Assembly: GCA_023213395.1 (NCBI GenBank)
Contig: CM041465.1
Coordinates: 117,249,741-117,313,740 of the forward strand
Length of the DNA: 64,000 nt
From: Cycas panzhihuaensis
Taxonomy: Eukaryota > Cycadophyta
Direction: 5' to 3'
Part shown: piece by piece, positions 54,591 to 64,000 of the stretch
Layout: each line of letters opens with the position of its first letter
Numbering within the stretch: position 1 is the stretch's first letter
Made by a program: the position numbers and the translations under genes
The notes under the pieces: model-generated
The model's input: only the letters and a program-made list of their open reading frames with translations
What the model was told of the DNA's origin: nothing
The model's database searches: none

Positions 54591-57020
54591 ATGCGATGAT
54601 TCTCTCATCATTTATGAGGCCTTCCTCCTTCGTTAGAAGACTCCCCTTACTATTCCCTTCCATCATCAGATTCTGAATTGACCATGGAAGGATTTCCTTC
54701 AGATTGGGTAGTTCACACCTATGTAACTAAGTCCCACCAACCATCCACTTCTTTCTAATGGCCCACCTAAGAGGGTGAGGACCCTGTCTTCTACTCGGGT
54801 GACCAAGAGCACTCGCAAGTCCACCACCTCTCCACTAATAAAATGGCAGTATCTCCTCCTTTAAAGTACCATCCCCTTGGTGGCGATCCTCATGAGGACT
54901 ATCTTATGGGGTCCGCCTTATATGAGGACCTGCCAACCTCATATAATTAGGTAAATACCCCTCCCGTGGATGTGGTGGAAGTGCTTAACTAGTGCTTCCA
55001 AGCTACTAGCCTCTAATCACGTCCTAAGTAGTTGGATATATCTTGTGAAGCATAACACTTCCTTTCTTCACATCTGCACTGCCTCATCCATCCTGTTCAA
55101 CTCCCTTACCCATAATGAGGGCGTCCCTCATTGCATCTTCTTCTCCTTGTGGTCCATCTTCCTTATGGATCATCCAAGGTATACCCTCTTCCTAACTTGG
55201 GTTGAGTATGCCTCCCTATAGCTAAATAACTACACCCCAATCGATCGTAGTCTATACACCTCCTATTAGATCTAGGGGATCGACATATCCCCCCACTTCT
55301 AGCTGCATGGGACTAATCGCCACATATTTCCAAGCTCAACCTAGGGATCATCCCCTCTACATGCCCCCAGGATATACATCCTAGCCTTAGGGGTATGGTA
55401 AGGGGAACCCTCTTCATGTTTATGGAGCAGATCCTTTACATCTATATAGCATCACACCACCTACAGGTGTCCCATATAGGCAAAATCTGATTCTGCACCC
55501 TTTTATTTGATCCTCTTATGCTCCTTCTTATGTGGCACCTTCGTAAGGAGCGCAATCCCCCTCCCAAGGTGCCCCTTCTCAAGTCCCCATTTAATAAGGG
55601 GCATATCCTCAAGGAGGGATGGGTCCCTTGTATCTGCTCCTCTTCCAATCCCTTCGAATGCGGGATTTGTTCCTTCCCATCAAATGGGAGGAAGTGCGTA
55701 TCCCCTTCTGAACCAAGTCTTTCAAGAAGGATTTGGGTAACCTTTCCCCCTTGCTCCTTCATCTCTCGTTGATCCTATGGTCCAATCAAGGGAATGCCCC
55801 TTCATGGATTATAGGTCAACTCCTTTATCCATTGAGGTGCTAAGAACTAACTTACCACCTCACCCTCCTGAGGTGCTTAAATTTAATGGGACCTTTTCGC
55901 AAGATCCAACAGAGCATGTTAGAAGTTTTTCCATGGCATGCATCGATTATTGGGCATACAACCATATTCTAATGAAACTTTTTCCATGCTCTCTCTAAGG
56001 CAATGCCCTCAGATGGTTTTATCACCTTCCTATGCGCTCTGTCCACTCATTCCAACAACTTGTTGATAAATTTGTGAATTATTTTAATGTAGCTCATCCC
56101 TTCAAGAGTGGAATGAAGGCTCTCCTGTCTCTTAAACAAGGTCATGATAAGATGAATCATGATATTATGAGACATTTCCATGATCTTATCCACTCCTTGA
56201 AGGCAACTTTTCCTGAGGAGTTAAAGAGAGATATTTTTGTCAATGCCCTTCGCCCTAAAGTCCATGTTGAAGTCCTCAAGATAGGAGTGGCAACATGCAA
56301 CTTTGCCATAGCAACGTTCTTGGCTCTTGAGGCTATTGAGATCTAGGCAGGTCTCAAGAAGCCTCTTAGGTCCTCACAATAGTATGAGGCACCTCCTCCA
56401 CCTCACGATACCAAAATCCAACAACCTCCTAGGTCTTCATCTCATTCAATAGAGAAGACCTTGGACCCCCTAACTTCCACCATATATTCTTTTGAATGTA
56501 CCATGAGGGAGCTTAAACTCCAAGCTCCTTCATCACCCACTTCTTATAAACTTGTCCATCAAGCTTCTCAAGTTGCATAGCCCAAGGGTCGTAATACTGA
56601 GCCTTCTTAAATAAGAAAGATAGATTCTTCCTTAGAGAAGAAGTGGTGTTTCGTTCATGGGGAATGCTTTCACGAGGACTCACAATGTAGGGCCCAACAC
56701 CCTAAGGTCACCCCACAACATGACTCTTCCCCTAAACAGGCATCTAGGCCCAATCTAGACTAGCCCATTTACAAGGATCTCCCAACCTAAACATGGGGAA
56801 TACAATTACAACACTCAATAAAAAGGCAATAGAAATAGAGGAAGATCTCCCAACCCTCGCCTTATGCAAGCTAAAGGGAAGGGTGTAAGAAACTCCTCCT
56901 CTTCTTCTGGTTCTCCTAATCACCACCAAACTCCTTCCCCCTCTCAATCCTAAAACAAAGGAAAGAGGGTTATTCAAATGCTTAAAACCACACCTTATAT
57001 GTCTTGACCTAGTCCTAAGG
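54591..57020 (+). pseudogene. Element C gag
   Basis: ATG at 54591 matches the gag start of B (next codon CGA), but the third codon is TGA. Capsid core at 55777-56346: TPLSIEVLRTNLPPHPPEVL, CIDYWAYNHILMKLFPCSL, stop, GNALRWFYHL, SFQQLVDKFVNYFNVAHPF, ELKRDIFVNALRPKVHVEV. The CHHC knuckle CFVHGECFHEDSQC is at about 56649-56690, followed by the basic Ser-rich tail. Multiple stops. Confidence 0.85.
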
Positions 57021-57150
57021 AGCCAAAGAAGCAACTAGTGCTTCTTCTTCTTCTTCTCATCTTGATCCTCTTTTAGAGATTCCTCCTCTATAGATCCCTC
57101 CACTTTCCAAGACCATTCCTATGTACCCTGGTCATTAGGATTGTTGAAGG

Positions 57151-57960
57151 GTGTTTCCCCAACCTACTATGAAGGGGAATCCCTTCTCTATCATTGATGA
57201 GCTTCACACCATGGCTACAAGGATGTCCATGATGGACGTCTTAAGAAGTTATCCTGAGCAACGTGCTTTTCCCTTAGAGACTTTGGGTTTAGTTGACACG
57301 TCCGTTCATGCCTTGGGTGCTGCCCTAAGTCACAAGCCTGTCATTTTATTTGATCCTAAAGATCTCCCCCCAACTAGTGAAAGGGAACGTCAATGGCACT
57401 ACCCCCTAACCATAGCCATAGATATACCTGAATGCACCCTTTGAAGGACCATTGTAGATAATGGTTCTTCCATCAATGTTATGCCCTTGCACATTATACA
57501 AGAGTTTAGCATATCGTCCCTTGAACCGATCCCATGGCATTGCTAAGGCTACGATGGTAGAGAAAAGATTCCCTTGGGATCAGTGTCTATTCCCCTCACT
57601 CTCAAGGATAAAACTATCTCTACTGATATCGTAGTCCTTGATGTAGACATGGACTACAACCTCTTGTTAGGATGCCTATGGCTTGACTAAATGGGAGCTG
57701 TGTACTCGTCCCATTGGGGGCAATTTAAATTTGTCTATGAGGGATAAGTGAAGGCTATTCCTCGAGAGTCTCCTCCTACCAAACAACCCCATCAACTTCA
57801 TCAGGTAGTTTATGACTAGGTGAAGGGCAATAAGGGCCCATCTACTCATGCTTCTGCTTGTTCTATTGACATTCCTAGTTTGCCTTGTTCGAAAGAAGGC
57901 CCTTCCCCTTCTTCCTTGAACATTATCTATTTTACCTCTATTTGGTGTAGGGAGTTATGG
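57151..57960 (+). pseudogene. Element C protease
   Basis: Pre-protease block MSMMDVLRSYPEQRAFPLETL, then ERERQWHYPLTIAIDIPECTL, a TGA shared with A, and the active site IVDNGSSINVMPLH. VLDVDMDYNLLLG follows. Stops make it inactive. Confidence 0.8.
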
Positions 57961-58620
57961 GTACCTCATCGTGCTTAGTGACGATGAGTCCAATGGTGAG
58001 GATGAGGACCTCCCTCATTCCATATCCCTCCTAAACATGAGTAGGGGTACTCTCTTCATTTCAGGTCCAGACATGAAACCTCTTCCATCGAGGAGTCTAG
58101 TCCTCCTCCTGAGCCACGTCATTGCTTATGTTTCTCATGCAATTTCTCATATCACTTTATCTTTCACTTTATTACCCCTCGCGAGTGATGAGGTGAGAGA
58201 ACCTCTTGTTGCTTATCATAAGAGGTCATCTTCTGACTCTTCCAAAGAGTCCCTTGACTATATTGAGTGGTGGGTTGATTGCTACTGTCCCATCACTCCT
58301 ACTACTCCTCATCCCTCATCTTCTCGAATGATGATTATCTATGGAATAGATTACTTCAAGGATGATGAGGCCTTACTAGAGAACTTAGCGGGCTCCATGC
58401 CTAATCTCCCTCCTGGTCACTATAAACTTGGTCACCAGAAGATCTTAGCCATCAGGTCACCCTTAGCTAACCTAAACCCATCTTCTTCTTCTTCTTCACC
58501 CCCTCCTATTGATCGAGGTCCCCTTCACTTTGAGGAAGGGAATGCCATGTGCATTGGGGCAACTAAAATAATGCATGGGGGCCTCATGTGACACCCTTCT
58601 TTTCCAAGAATTCCATAATG
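57961..58620 (+). pseudogene. Element C protease-RT linker
   Basis: 206 codons open (57971-58591), acidic and Ser-rich, ending MCIGATKIMHGGLM. Compared with A and B, sequence after GAT is missing, so C has a small deletion here. Confidence 0.75.
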
Positions 58621-58636
58621 TTTTCATGTGCAACTA

Positions 58637-59340
58637 CTTTGATATGAAGGGAATAGATCCCTCTATCGTCACCCACAACCTCACTACCATTCTAGGTACT
58701 CGCACTGTGCAACAAAAATAGTCCCCTCTTCACCTAAAACTTTTAACTGCTGTGAAGATAGAAGTTGAAAAACTCCTAGATACAGGGTTAATCACTTCCA
58801 TTGAGTACCCCAAGTGGGTATTGAACATCGTTCCTACTGCTAAAAAGAATGGGATGATTTAAATATGTGTTGACTTTCGTGATATTAATAATGCATGTCT
58901 AAAAGATAACTTTCCTCTTCCCTTCATCAACCAGATCATCAATTGAATGACTAGATTCGAAGTCACATCCCTCATAGATGACTTCTCTGGATACAACCAT
59001 GTCCAGATCTCCCCTGAAGACCATCATAAAATGGCCTTCACCACTCCTTGGGGCACCTTCACTTACAAGGTGATGCCCATTGGGGTCAAGAATATAGGTG
59101 CTACTTGTCAAAAGGTGATGCAATTTGTCTTTCATGACCTCATCAATAAAACCCTTAAAGTTTTTAGGGACAGCATGATAGCCCTTTTGTGCGTAAGGGC
59201 CCACCATCCTAGTAATTTGTAGGCCATCTTCACTGGATGTCATAAATACTATGTAAGCTTAAATCCTCTTAAATGTGTGTTTTCCGTGACAATTGGTAAA
59301 CTCCTTAGTTTCCTTGTTTTGAAACAAGGAATCTAAATTG
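58637..59340 (+). pseudogene. Element C reverse transcriptase
   Basis: Same blocks as A and B, e.g. VDFRDINNACLKDNFPLP, SLIDDFSGYNHVQISPEDHH and WGTFTYKVMPIGVKN. The palm motif is KVFRDSMIALL: the second catalytic Asp is Ser and the preceding Met is Arg, so it is dead. A stop interrupts GI*IDPEKIK near the end. Confidence 0.83.
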
Positions 59341-60060
59341 ACCCTGAGAAAATCAAGGCCATCCTTAACATGCCTCCTCCTAAGACCCAACAACAAATCA
59401 AGTTATTCTTGGGTAGATTAGGTTTTCTTAGATGTTTCTTGGTGAACTTTACCATAAATGTGAAACCTCTCACTAACTTGTTGAAGAAAAGGGGCCCCAT
59501 TTGTTTGGTCTCCAAAGGTCCAAGAAGAGCCCTGGTGTCTGCCCCAACTTTGACATTCCCTCTCTTTAATAGACCTTTAATCCTTTATACCTTGTCCACC
59601 AATGAGTCCTTGGGTGCCATCCTCACTTAAGAAGATAACTCAGGAATTGAGAAAGTTATTTATTTCATCAGTCATATCCTAGTTTCCACTGAGCTTAATT
59701 ACTCTACTATTAAGAAGGAATAGCTCTCCTTGGTGCATGCTACTAAGAAGTTTAGGTACTACTTGCTTGGAAAAACTACTCGAGTGATTGTCCAATCAGA
59801 TCCCTTGAGGTATTTACTAACTCGATTTGACTTGACAGGTAGGACTGGCAATTGGTACATCCTCCTTTAATAATTTGATCTCTAAATTATTAATAGGAAA
59901 TCAAAGAAGGGGATGATGGTTGCTAAACAACTAGCCAATACCCCCATCCCCAACTCTTCTGATGCTCCTGTCAACAATTCCTTGCTTGACGAGCCTATTT
60001 TTGTTGTGAAGGATTCATCTCCCCATTTATTGATTGATAGTGAGTGGTATAAGGATATTG
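59341..60060 (+). pseudogene. Element C RNase H (pol)
   Basis: MPPPKTQQQIKLFLGRLGFL, then LILYTLSTNESLGAIL (first Asp absent, as in B), a KKE block and VIVQSDPLRYLL. Broken by stops at several points. Confidence 0.75.
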
Positions 60061-61288
60061 TGTGATACCTTGCTGAGTAGCAGTATCGTTTCGATGCTAG
60101 TGACAAGGTTAGGTCACGCATTCGAGCTACTACTAGGTAGTACTTCCTAATGGAAGATGTATTATATAAGAGGTCTTTTGATGGGATCCTCCTCTACTAT
60201 GTCAATCTCGATGAGGCAGGCCAAATACTTCATGAATACCATAATGGCATTTGTAGGGGCCATTTTGGAGGCCAATCCATGGCCCAGAGGATCCTTCGCA
60301 TGTGTTATTATTGGATGTCCCTCTTTAAGGATGTCTATGCCTATGCCTTGTGATGTCATAGGTATCAAGAGCATACCAATGTCATTTGTTTATCTTCTAA
60401 GGCCTTCCACCTTGTCATATCTCCATGGCCTTTCTCCCAACGGGGATTAGATCTCATTGGGGCCATAACCCTGCCTTCTTCATTACAATACAAGTTCATC
60501 TTAACTATGATAGAATAGTTTACTAAATGGGCCAAAGTGATCCCTCTATTCTCTACTCCTGGTAAGACGATAGCTACCTTCTTCTACCAGCATATCATTT
60601 GTCGATTTGGGGTTCCTGACGTCTTTGCAATAGACAATAGAACCCCCTTTTGTAATAAGGAGATGGATAAACTTTGTTAGAAATTTAGAATATCTCACAA
60701 AACTTTCTCTTCCTATTACCCCCAGGCCAACGACCAAATAGATTTTTTTAACAAAACCCTTATAAACATCATAAAGAAAACTGTCGCCCAATCTCAAAAA
60801 TATTAGCATCCTCAACTTCCCTTTTCCCTATGGGAGTACTGTACTTCCATCCACATAATTACAGGGATGACCCCATTCTCCCTTATATATGGAACTGAGG
60901 TAGTCCTCCTATTGGAAGTTGAAATCCCTTCATTGTAAATTTCACTTTGGGGTCTTGTCGATGAGGAGTCATATAATCAAGCCTGCCTCTTAGACCTCGA
61001 AGCTTTAGATGGGAAATGCTTGATCACATATCAAGCAAATCTCACCTCTAAAGCTAGGGAATGAAGAACATACGACAAATGCCTTCACCCCTTCCCTTTA
61101 CATCCTAGGGACCATGTCCTTAAATTGAAATATCTCCATGATCTCTTGTCCAAATTTGGACCTAAATGGGTTGATCCTTTAGTCATTCTCGAAAGCCTCA
61201 ATAATAGTGCCTAAAGGATCGCAACTCTAGAGGGTCTTGAATTTGAGAAAGCTATTAATGGTAAGTTCCTAAAGAAATTCTATGTATG
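60061..61288 (+). pseudogene. Element C integrase
   Basis: Zinc-finger His pair in EYHNGICRGHFGGQSMAQRI, core segments LDLIGAITLP and FAIDNRTPFCNK (second Asp kept, Gly changed), then the YPQANDQIDFFNKTL region in which the catalytic Glu reads Asp. Ends AINGKFLKKFYV and TGA at 61288. Stops at several codons. Confidence 0.82.
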
Positions 61289-62084
61289 ACTATCCATACT
61301 CCTTAGTAGACCAGGCACACCAACTTCTCTCTTCTCGCTCTAAAATTAGCGTAAACTAACACTCTAAGTGCATCTCCATTCCCCCTAACCACAGGTGGAA
61401 TGGTGGCTTAAGGTGGCTTTCTTATCTTTATAGTTCTCCCTATGGCATCTTTTATTTCCCTCCCATGGGAAACCTTTCTTCCTAGTTAGACATGTAGGCT
61501 TCTATCGCTCTTGAGCCTGAAAACATGCCCCAACTAAGACTGCATGCTTGAGTACCTATACTCTCTCTTCGTCGTCACTTCTTTTGCATATCTATTATGC
61601 TCCTTCGACGAATGTACATGGCTCTCCATCTCCTAACCTCACATGTATCTATCACCTACACCTACGGTGGTTGTATGTGCCTACTATAAGTGTGGTCCTA
61701 TATGAAAGGAAGTGTAGGTACCATCTAAATGATCTAATAAAAAAAACCATATAACAATCAACTAATATCATCATGATGTATAGCCCCACATGCACATGGT
61801 CACCTATGCCCATACACACATAAATATATAAATATATAAACAAATACAACATTATAAAACCATCATAACACCATTGTCATGGATCAAATAGGGTGCCAAT
61901 GGGCCCCCATCTATATATACAATGAATCACATCATACAAAATAATATAGTACATCATCCTCAGGAAGCTAGAATCCTTGTAGGGAGGGTACAATTATGTG
62001 TTAATATATGGTGACTCCCTAGAGGTCCAATGCTTTCCTAGTCAAAACTAATCATACATCTTGCTCCTCTACGTCCCTACTCTT
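61289..62084. other. Element C convergent spacer
   Basis: No supported gene. Contains the partly decayed stem-loop at 61888-61910 and a short AT run. Corresponds to 16342-17145 of A (inverted). Confidence 0.5.
61888..61910. terminator. Decayed stem-loop in the convergent region (C)
   Basis: ATAGGG and CCCCAT arms with one mismatch; same flanking words (ATCCATGA, GGTGTTATTATGG on the minus strand) as in A. Confidence 0.3.
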
Positions 62085-64000
62085 AAGGGGTATCATCTCC
62101 TGGTCAGTGTGATACCTCCCCACAAGACCACATGCCTCTTAAGCTTCTCCATTTCCACTGTGAGCTCCCTGCCTCACTCCCCTCGTCTCAAGGCCTCCTT
62201 AGGCTCATTGTTATCGTATGAGTCTACATCTTATTCTATGATGACCTCGTAGCCATCTGCTCCATAAACTGATTGTATTGTATCTAGATACGATCCCTCT
62301 TCCCCTCCACTCCTCATAGCCTCTCCTCCAACACGACTATCCTAATGTAGCTTTCCGTGTCACCACCTGCTCCTCCTCCTCCCCAAGCCTGTAGTGCCTG
62401 GACCTGACCTTGTGAGATGTCTCTCTCTGTGACTACCTGGTCCCTCTCTGTGTGAATCCCATCTAGCTTACCCTATAGTTATCTAATCCTCTCCTAGTGT
62501 GCCTAGGACTCTACCACCCACACATCTGTAGCTCTAATCAATGGGGTAAATGCTACTATGTATGCCCTTACTGATTGAGGCTCCTCTCTAGCCTAGATAG
62601 GAGGTTATCCCTCTGCATAGATTTGGCGAAAAATCTCCCAAACTACTACCTCCACTAACCTTGCCATCTCCCCTACTCTTGTCAAATCACATACCATGTA
62701 TTAGTCTATATACACATATATCAAAACCTCAAAATCAAATCAAAGCAAGTTATCTAAGCACCTAATAGTTGAAAGATGTTAAGAAAGGGTAGCATCTCAC
62801 CTCTTGGGACAACCAACTCCTTGACTCGGATGACCACCTCCTCTATGGGACCTCCCTCTGCTGTTGGACTACCCTCCTCAACCTCTGGTACCACATCTCC
62901 TACCTCTGGCACTACTGAGACCTCTCCCACATCCTCTCCTCTACCTATCGCAACTATTACCACCTTCGTTGCCACCACCATCACCACTATTGTTGCCAGA
63001 GCCCTGCTTACTCCTATTTCCCTCCATGGTAGTGGTCTATCTCCCCCTGTAGCTCCAAATGAACCTACCTCTCCTCTTGTAGCTTTAAATGGGCTTACCT
63101 TATCTCTGGTAGCTCCTGAGGGACCTGCCTCTCTACCTATAGCTCCTAATGGGCCTGCCCCATCACCTCCATCATCGTCTCCACCCTTAGTAGGACCACC
63201 TCCTAACCCTCCCACCTCGTCATCGTTGTCCCAACATACTCCTCTATATGGATCCACCGTGTAGTCTACCAAAGTGAGGAGGTCCAACGACATTGCCTTC
63301 ACTGATCACCTAATGTGAACCTAGTCCTCGGTCCCTCTAAACCAAGTTTGCCACCTGTGTACCATGGGTGCTTATACCGAGATAGTGTGAGGCCCTCCTG
63401 GTGGTGCTATCACCCTGAAGTGATCAAGAAACTAGCATTGAAATAGTGTGTAGTATGAAAATCCTCCTCTCCCTACTATCCTAATATCATCCAACTGTGT
63501 AATTGTGTTCACCGCTATCAAGATGACCCAATCAAATCTCTCCCCTACCTCACATCTCCTGAATGTGTCTATCCACCCACTTGGTATATCCCTATAATTT
63601 TGTTTCTGGGAAATCTAAAATAGAATACCCAACCTAATAAGCTTCATTACCCTAGGAATCCACAATATCACCATAGTCTGTACCGACACCCCTCATCGGT
63701 CCCACCTACCCTGGCCCATGAAATATGTGGCCTCCTCCATGTGGGAAGCATCGGTGCTAGGCAATGTGCCCAACGATGCTGGCACTCCCCCCAATGGTAC
63801 TCCCAGGATCCTCTTGATATCTCCTAGTGTGATAGTGAATATCCTCCACTTGGGGAATATGGAAGACATACCACCTGTAGTCCCAATAGGAGACTATGTC
63901 TATCAGAAGATGTTGATCTCATATGTATAGTGGCATCCTGATAATCTTTAGCAGCCTGTAGCATCCTAATATCTACTTATCACCATGTGACATTATCTCG
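62085..64000 (-). pseudogene. Antisense PMD gene of element C, 5' end beyond the window
   Basis: Reading minus: PMD part with GDIKRILGVPLGGVPASLG (about 63815) and YFMGQGRWD (about 63710), then GGFSYYTLFQC and FLDHFRVIAPPGGPH near 63420. A 182-codon open stretch (62754-63302) follows with SLDLLTLVDYTVDPYRG, decapeptide repeats (REAGPSGATR, GEVGSFGATG) and EEVVIRVKELVVPRGE at the intron donor (GAG|GTGAGA near 62800). The intron acceptor is damaged. The coiled-coil exon (to about 62085) is broken by stops. It should start about 300 bp beyond the right edge. Confidence 0.68.

Larger units (their letters stand above)
51138..64000 (+). mobile_element. Element C: Tat-type Ty3/gypsy element, cut by the right edge
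   Basis: Plus-strand relative of A: 5' LTR (51138-54429), PBS, gag, protease, RT, RNase H, integrase (to 61288), convergent spacer, antisense PMD gene (from about 62085 on the minus strand, its 5' end outside). The second RNase H and 3' LTR should lie beyond 64000. Many stops and some deletions. It is closer to A than to B in LTR length, base composition and shared stop codons. Confidence 0.88.

Overview
This window looks like intergenic heterochromatin from a large seed-plant nuclear genome. I see no intact cellular gene, tRNA or rRNA in 64 kb. What it holds is a stack of nested, decayed retrotransposons: a plant L1-type LINE with an RNase H tail, a Ty1/copia fragment, several very long Ty3/gypsy elements of the Tat type, and a small non-autonomous LTR element that carries a copy of a host gene. 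The species cannot be named from the sequence.

Layout. 1-1860: AT-rich DNA with a tRNA-iMet primer binding site (PBS) on the minus strand, probably the 5' part of an LTR element running off the left edge. About 1860-7840: a minus-strand LINE with ORF1 and endonuclease-RT-zinc finger-RNase H remains. About 7850-9118 plus 50144-51137: pieces of an old gypsy element (D), split by the insertion of element A. 9119-50143: element A (minus strand), whose 3.2 kb LTRs lie at 9119-12355 and 46913-50143. A contains two secondary insertions. The first is a copia element (17146-24643), whose LTR is itself split by a 4.26 kb non-autonomous LTR element (17256-21514, TSD GAGGG) with a captured tandem-BRCT reading frame. 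The second is element B (29538-46097, TSD GTCCC, LTRs about 2.57-2.59 kb), the best preserved element here. 51138-64000: element C, a relative of A on the plus strand, cut by the right edge.

Shared plan. In the coding direction, A, B and C read LTR, PBS, gag with a CHHC knuckle, protease, RT, RNase H, integrase, then an oppositely oriented extra gene. That gene encodes a plant mobile domain (PMD), a decapeptide-repeat segment and a coiled coil, and keeps a GT-AG intron at the same position in each copy. In A and B a second, archaeal-type RNase H follows on the coding strand just before the 3' LTR; in C this part lies outside the window. Extra antisense ORFs and second RNases H are known from Tat elements; the order seen here, with the second RNase H beyond the antisense gene, seems unusual to me.

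Most interesting signals. (1) The LTRs of A, B and C share a 20-bp-periodic array of GGTACC-centred decamers about 0.5 kb into the LTR. Matching 30-bp palindromes sit just upstream of the antisense PMD gene, so both promoters may answer to the same DNA-binding factor. (2) All five LTRs carry an ATG plus eight codons ending at a CAG|GTAAGT-type splice donor (lost in one), at one fixed offset from the LTR edge. (3) A host BRCT gene copy has been taken into an LTR element, and its frame has no indel over 475 codons despite five stops. (4) A, B and C share an in-frame stop at the same gag codon.
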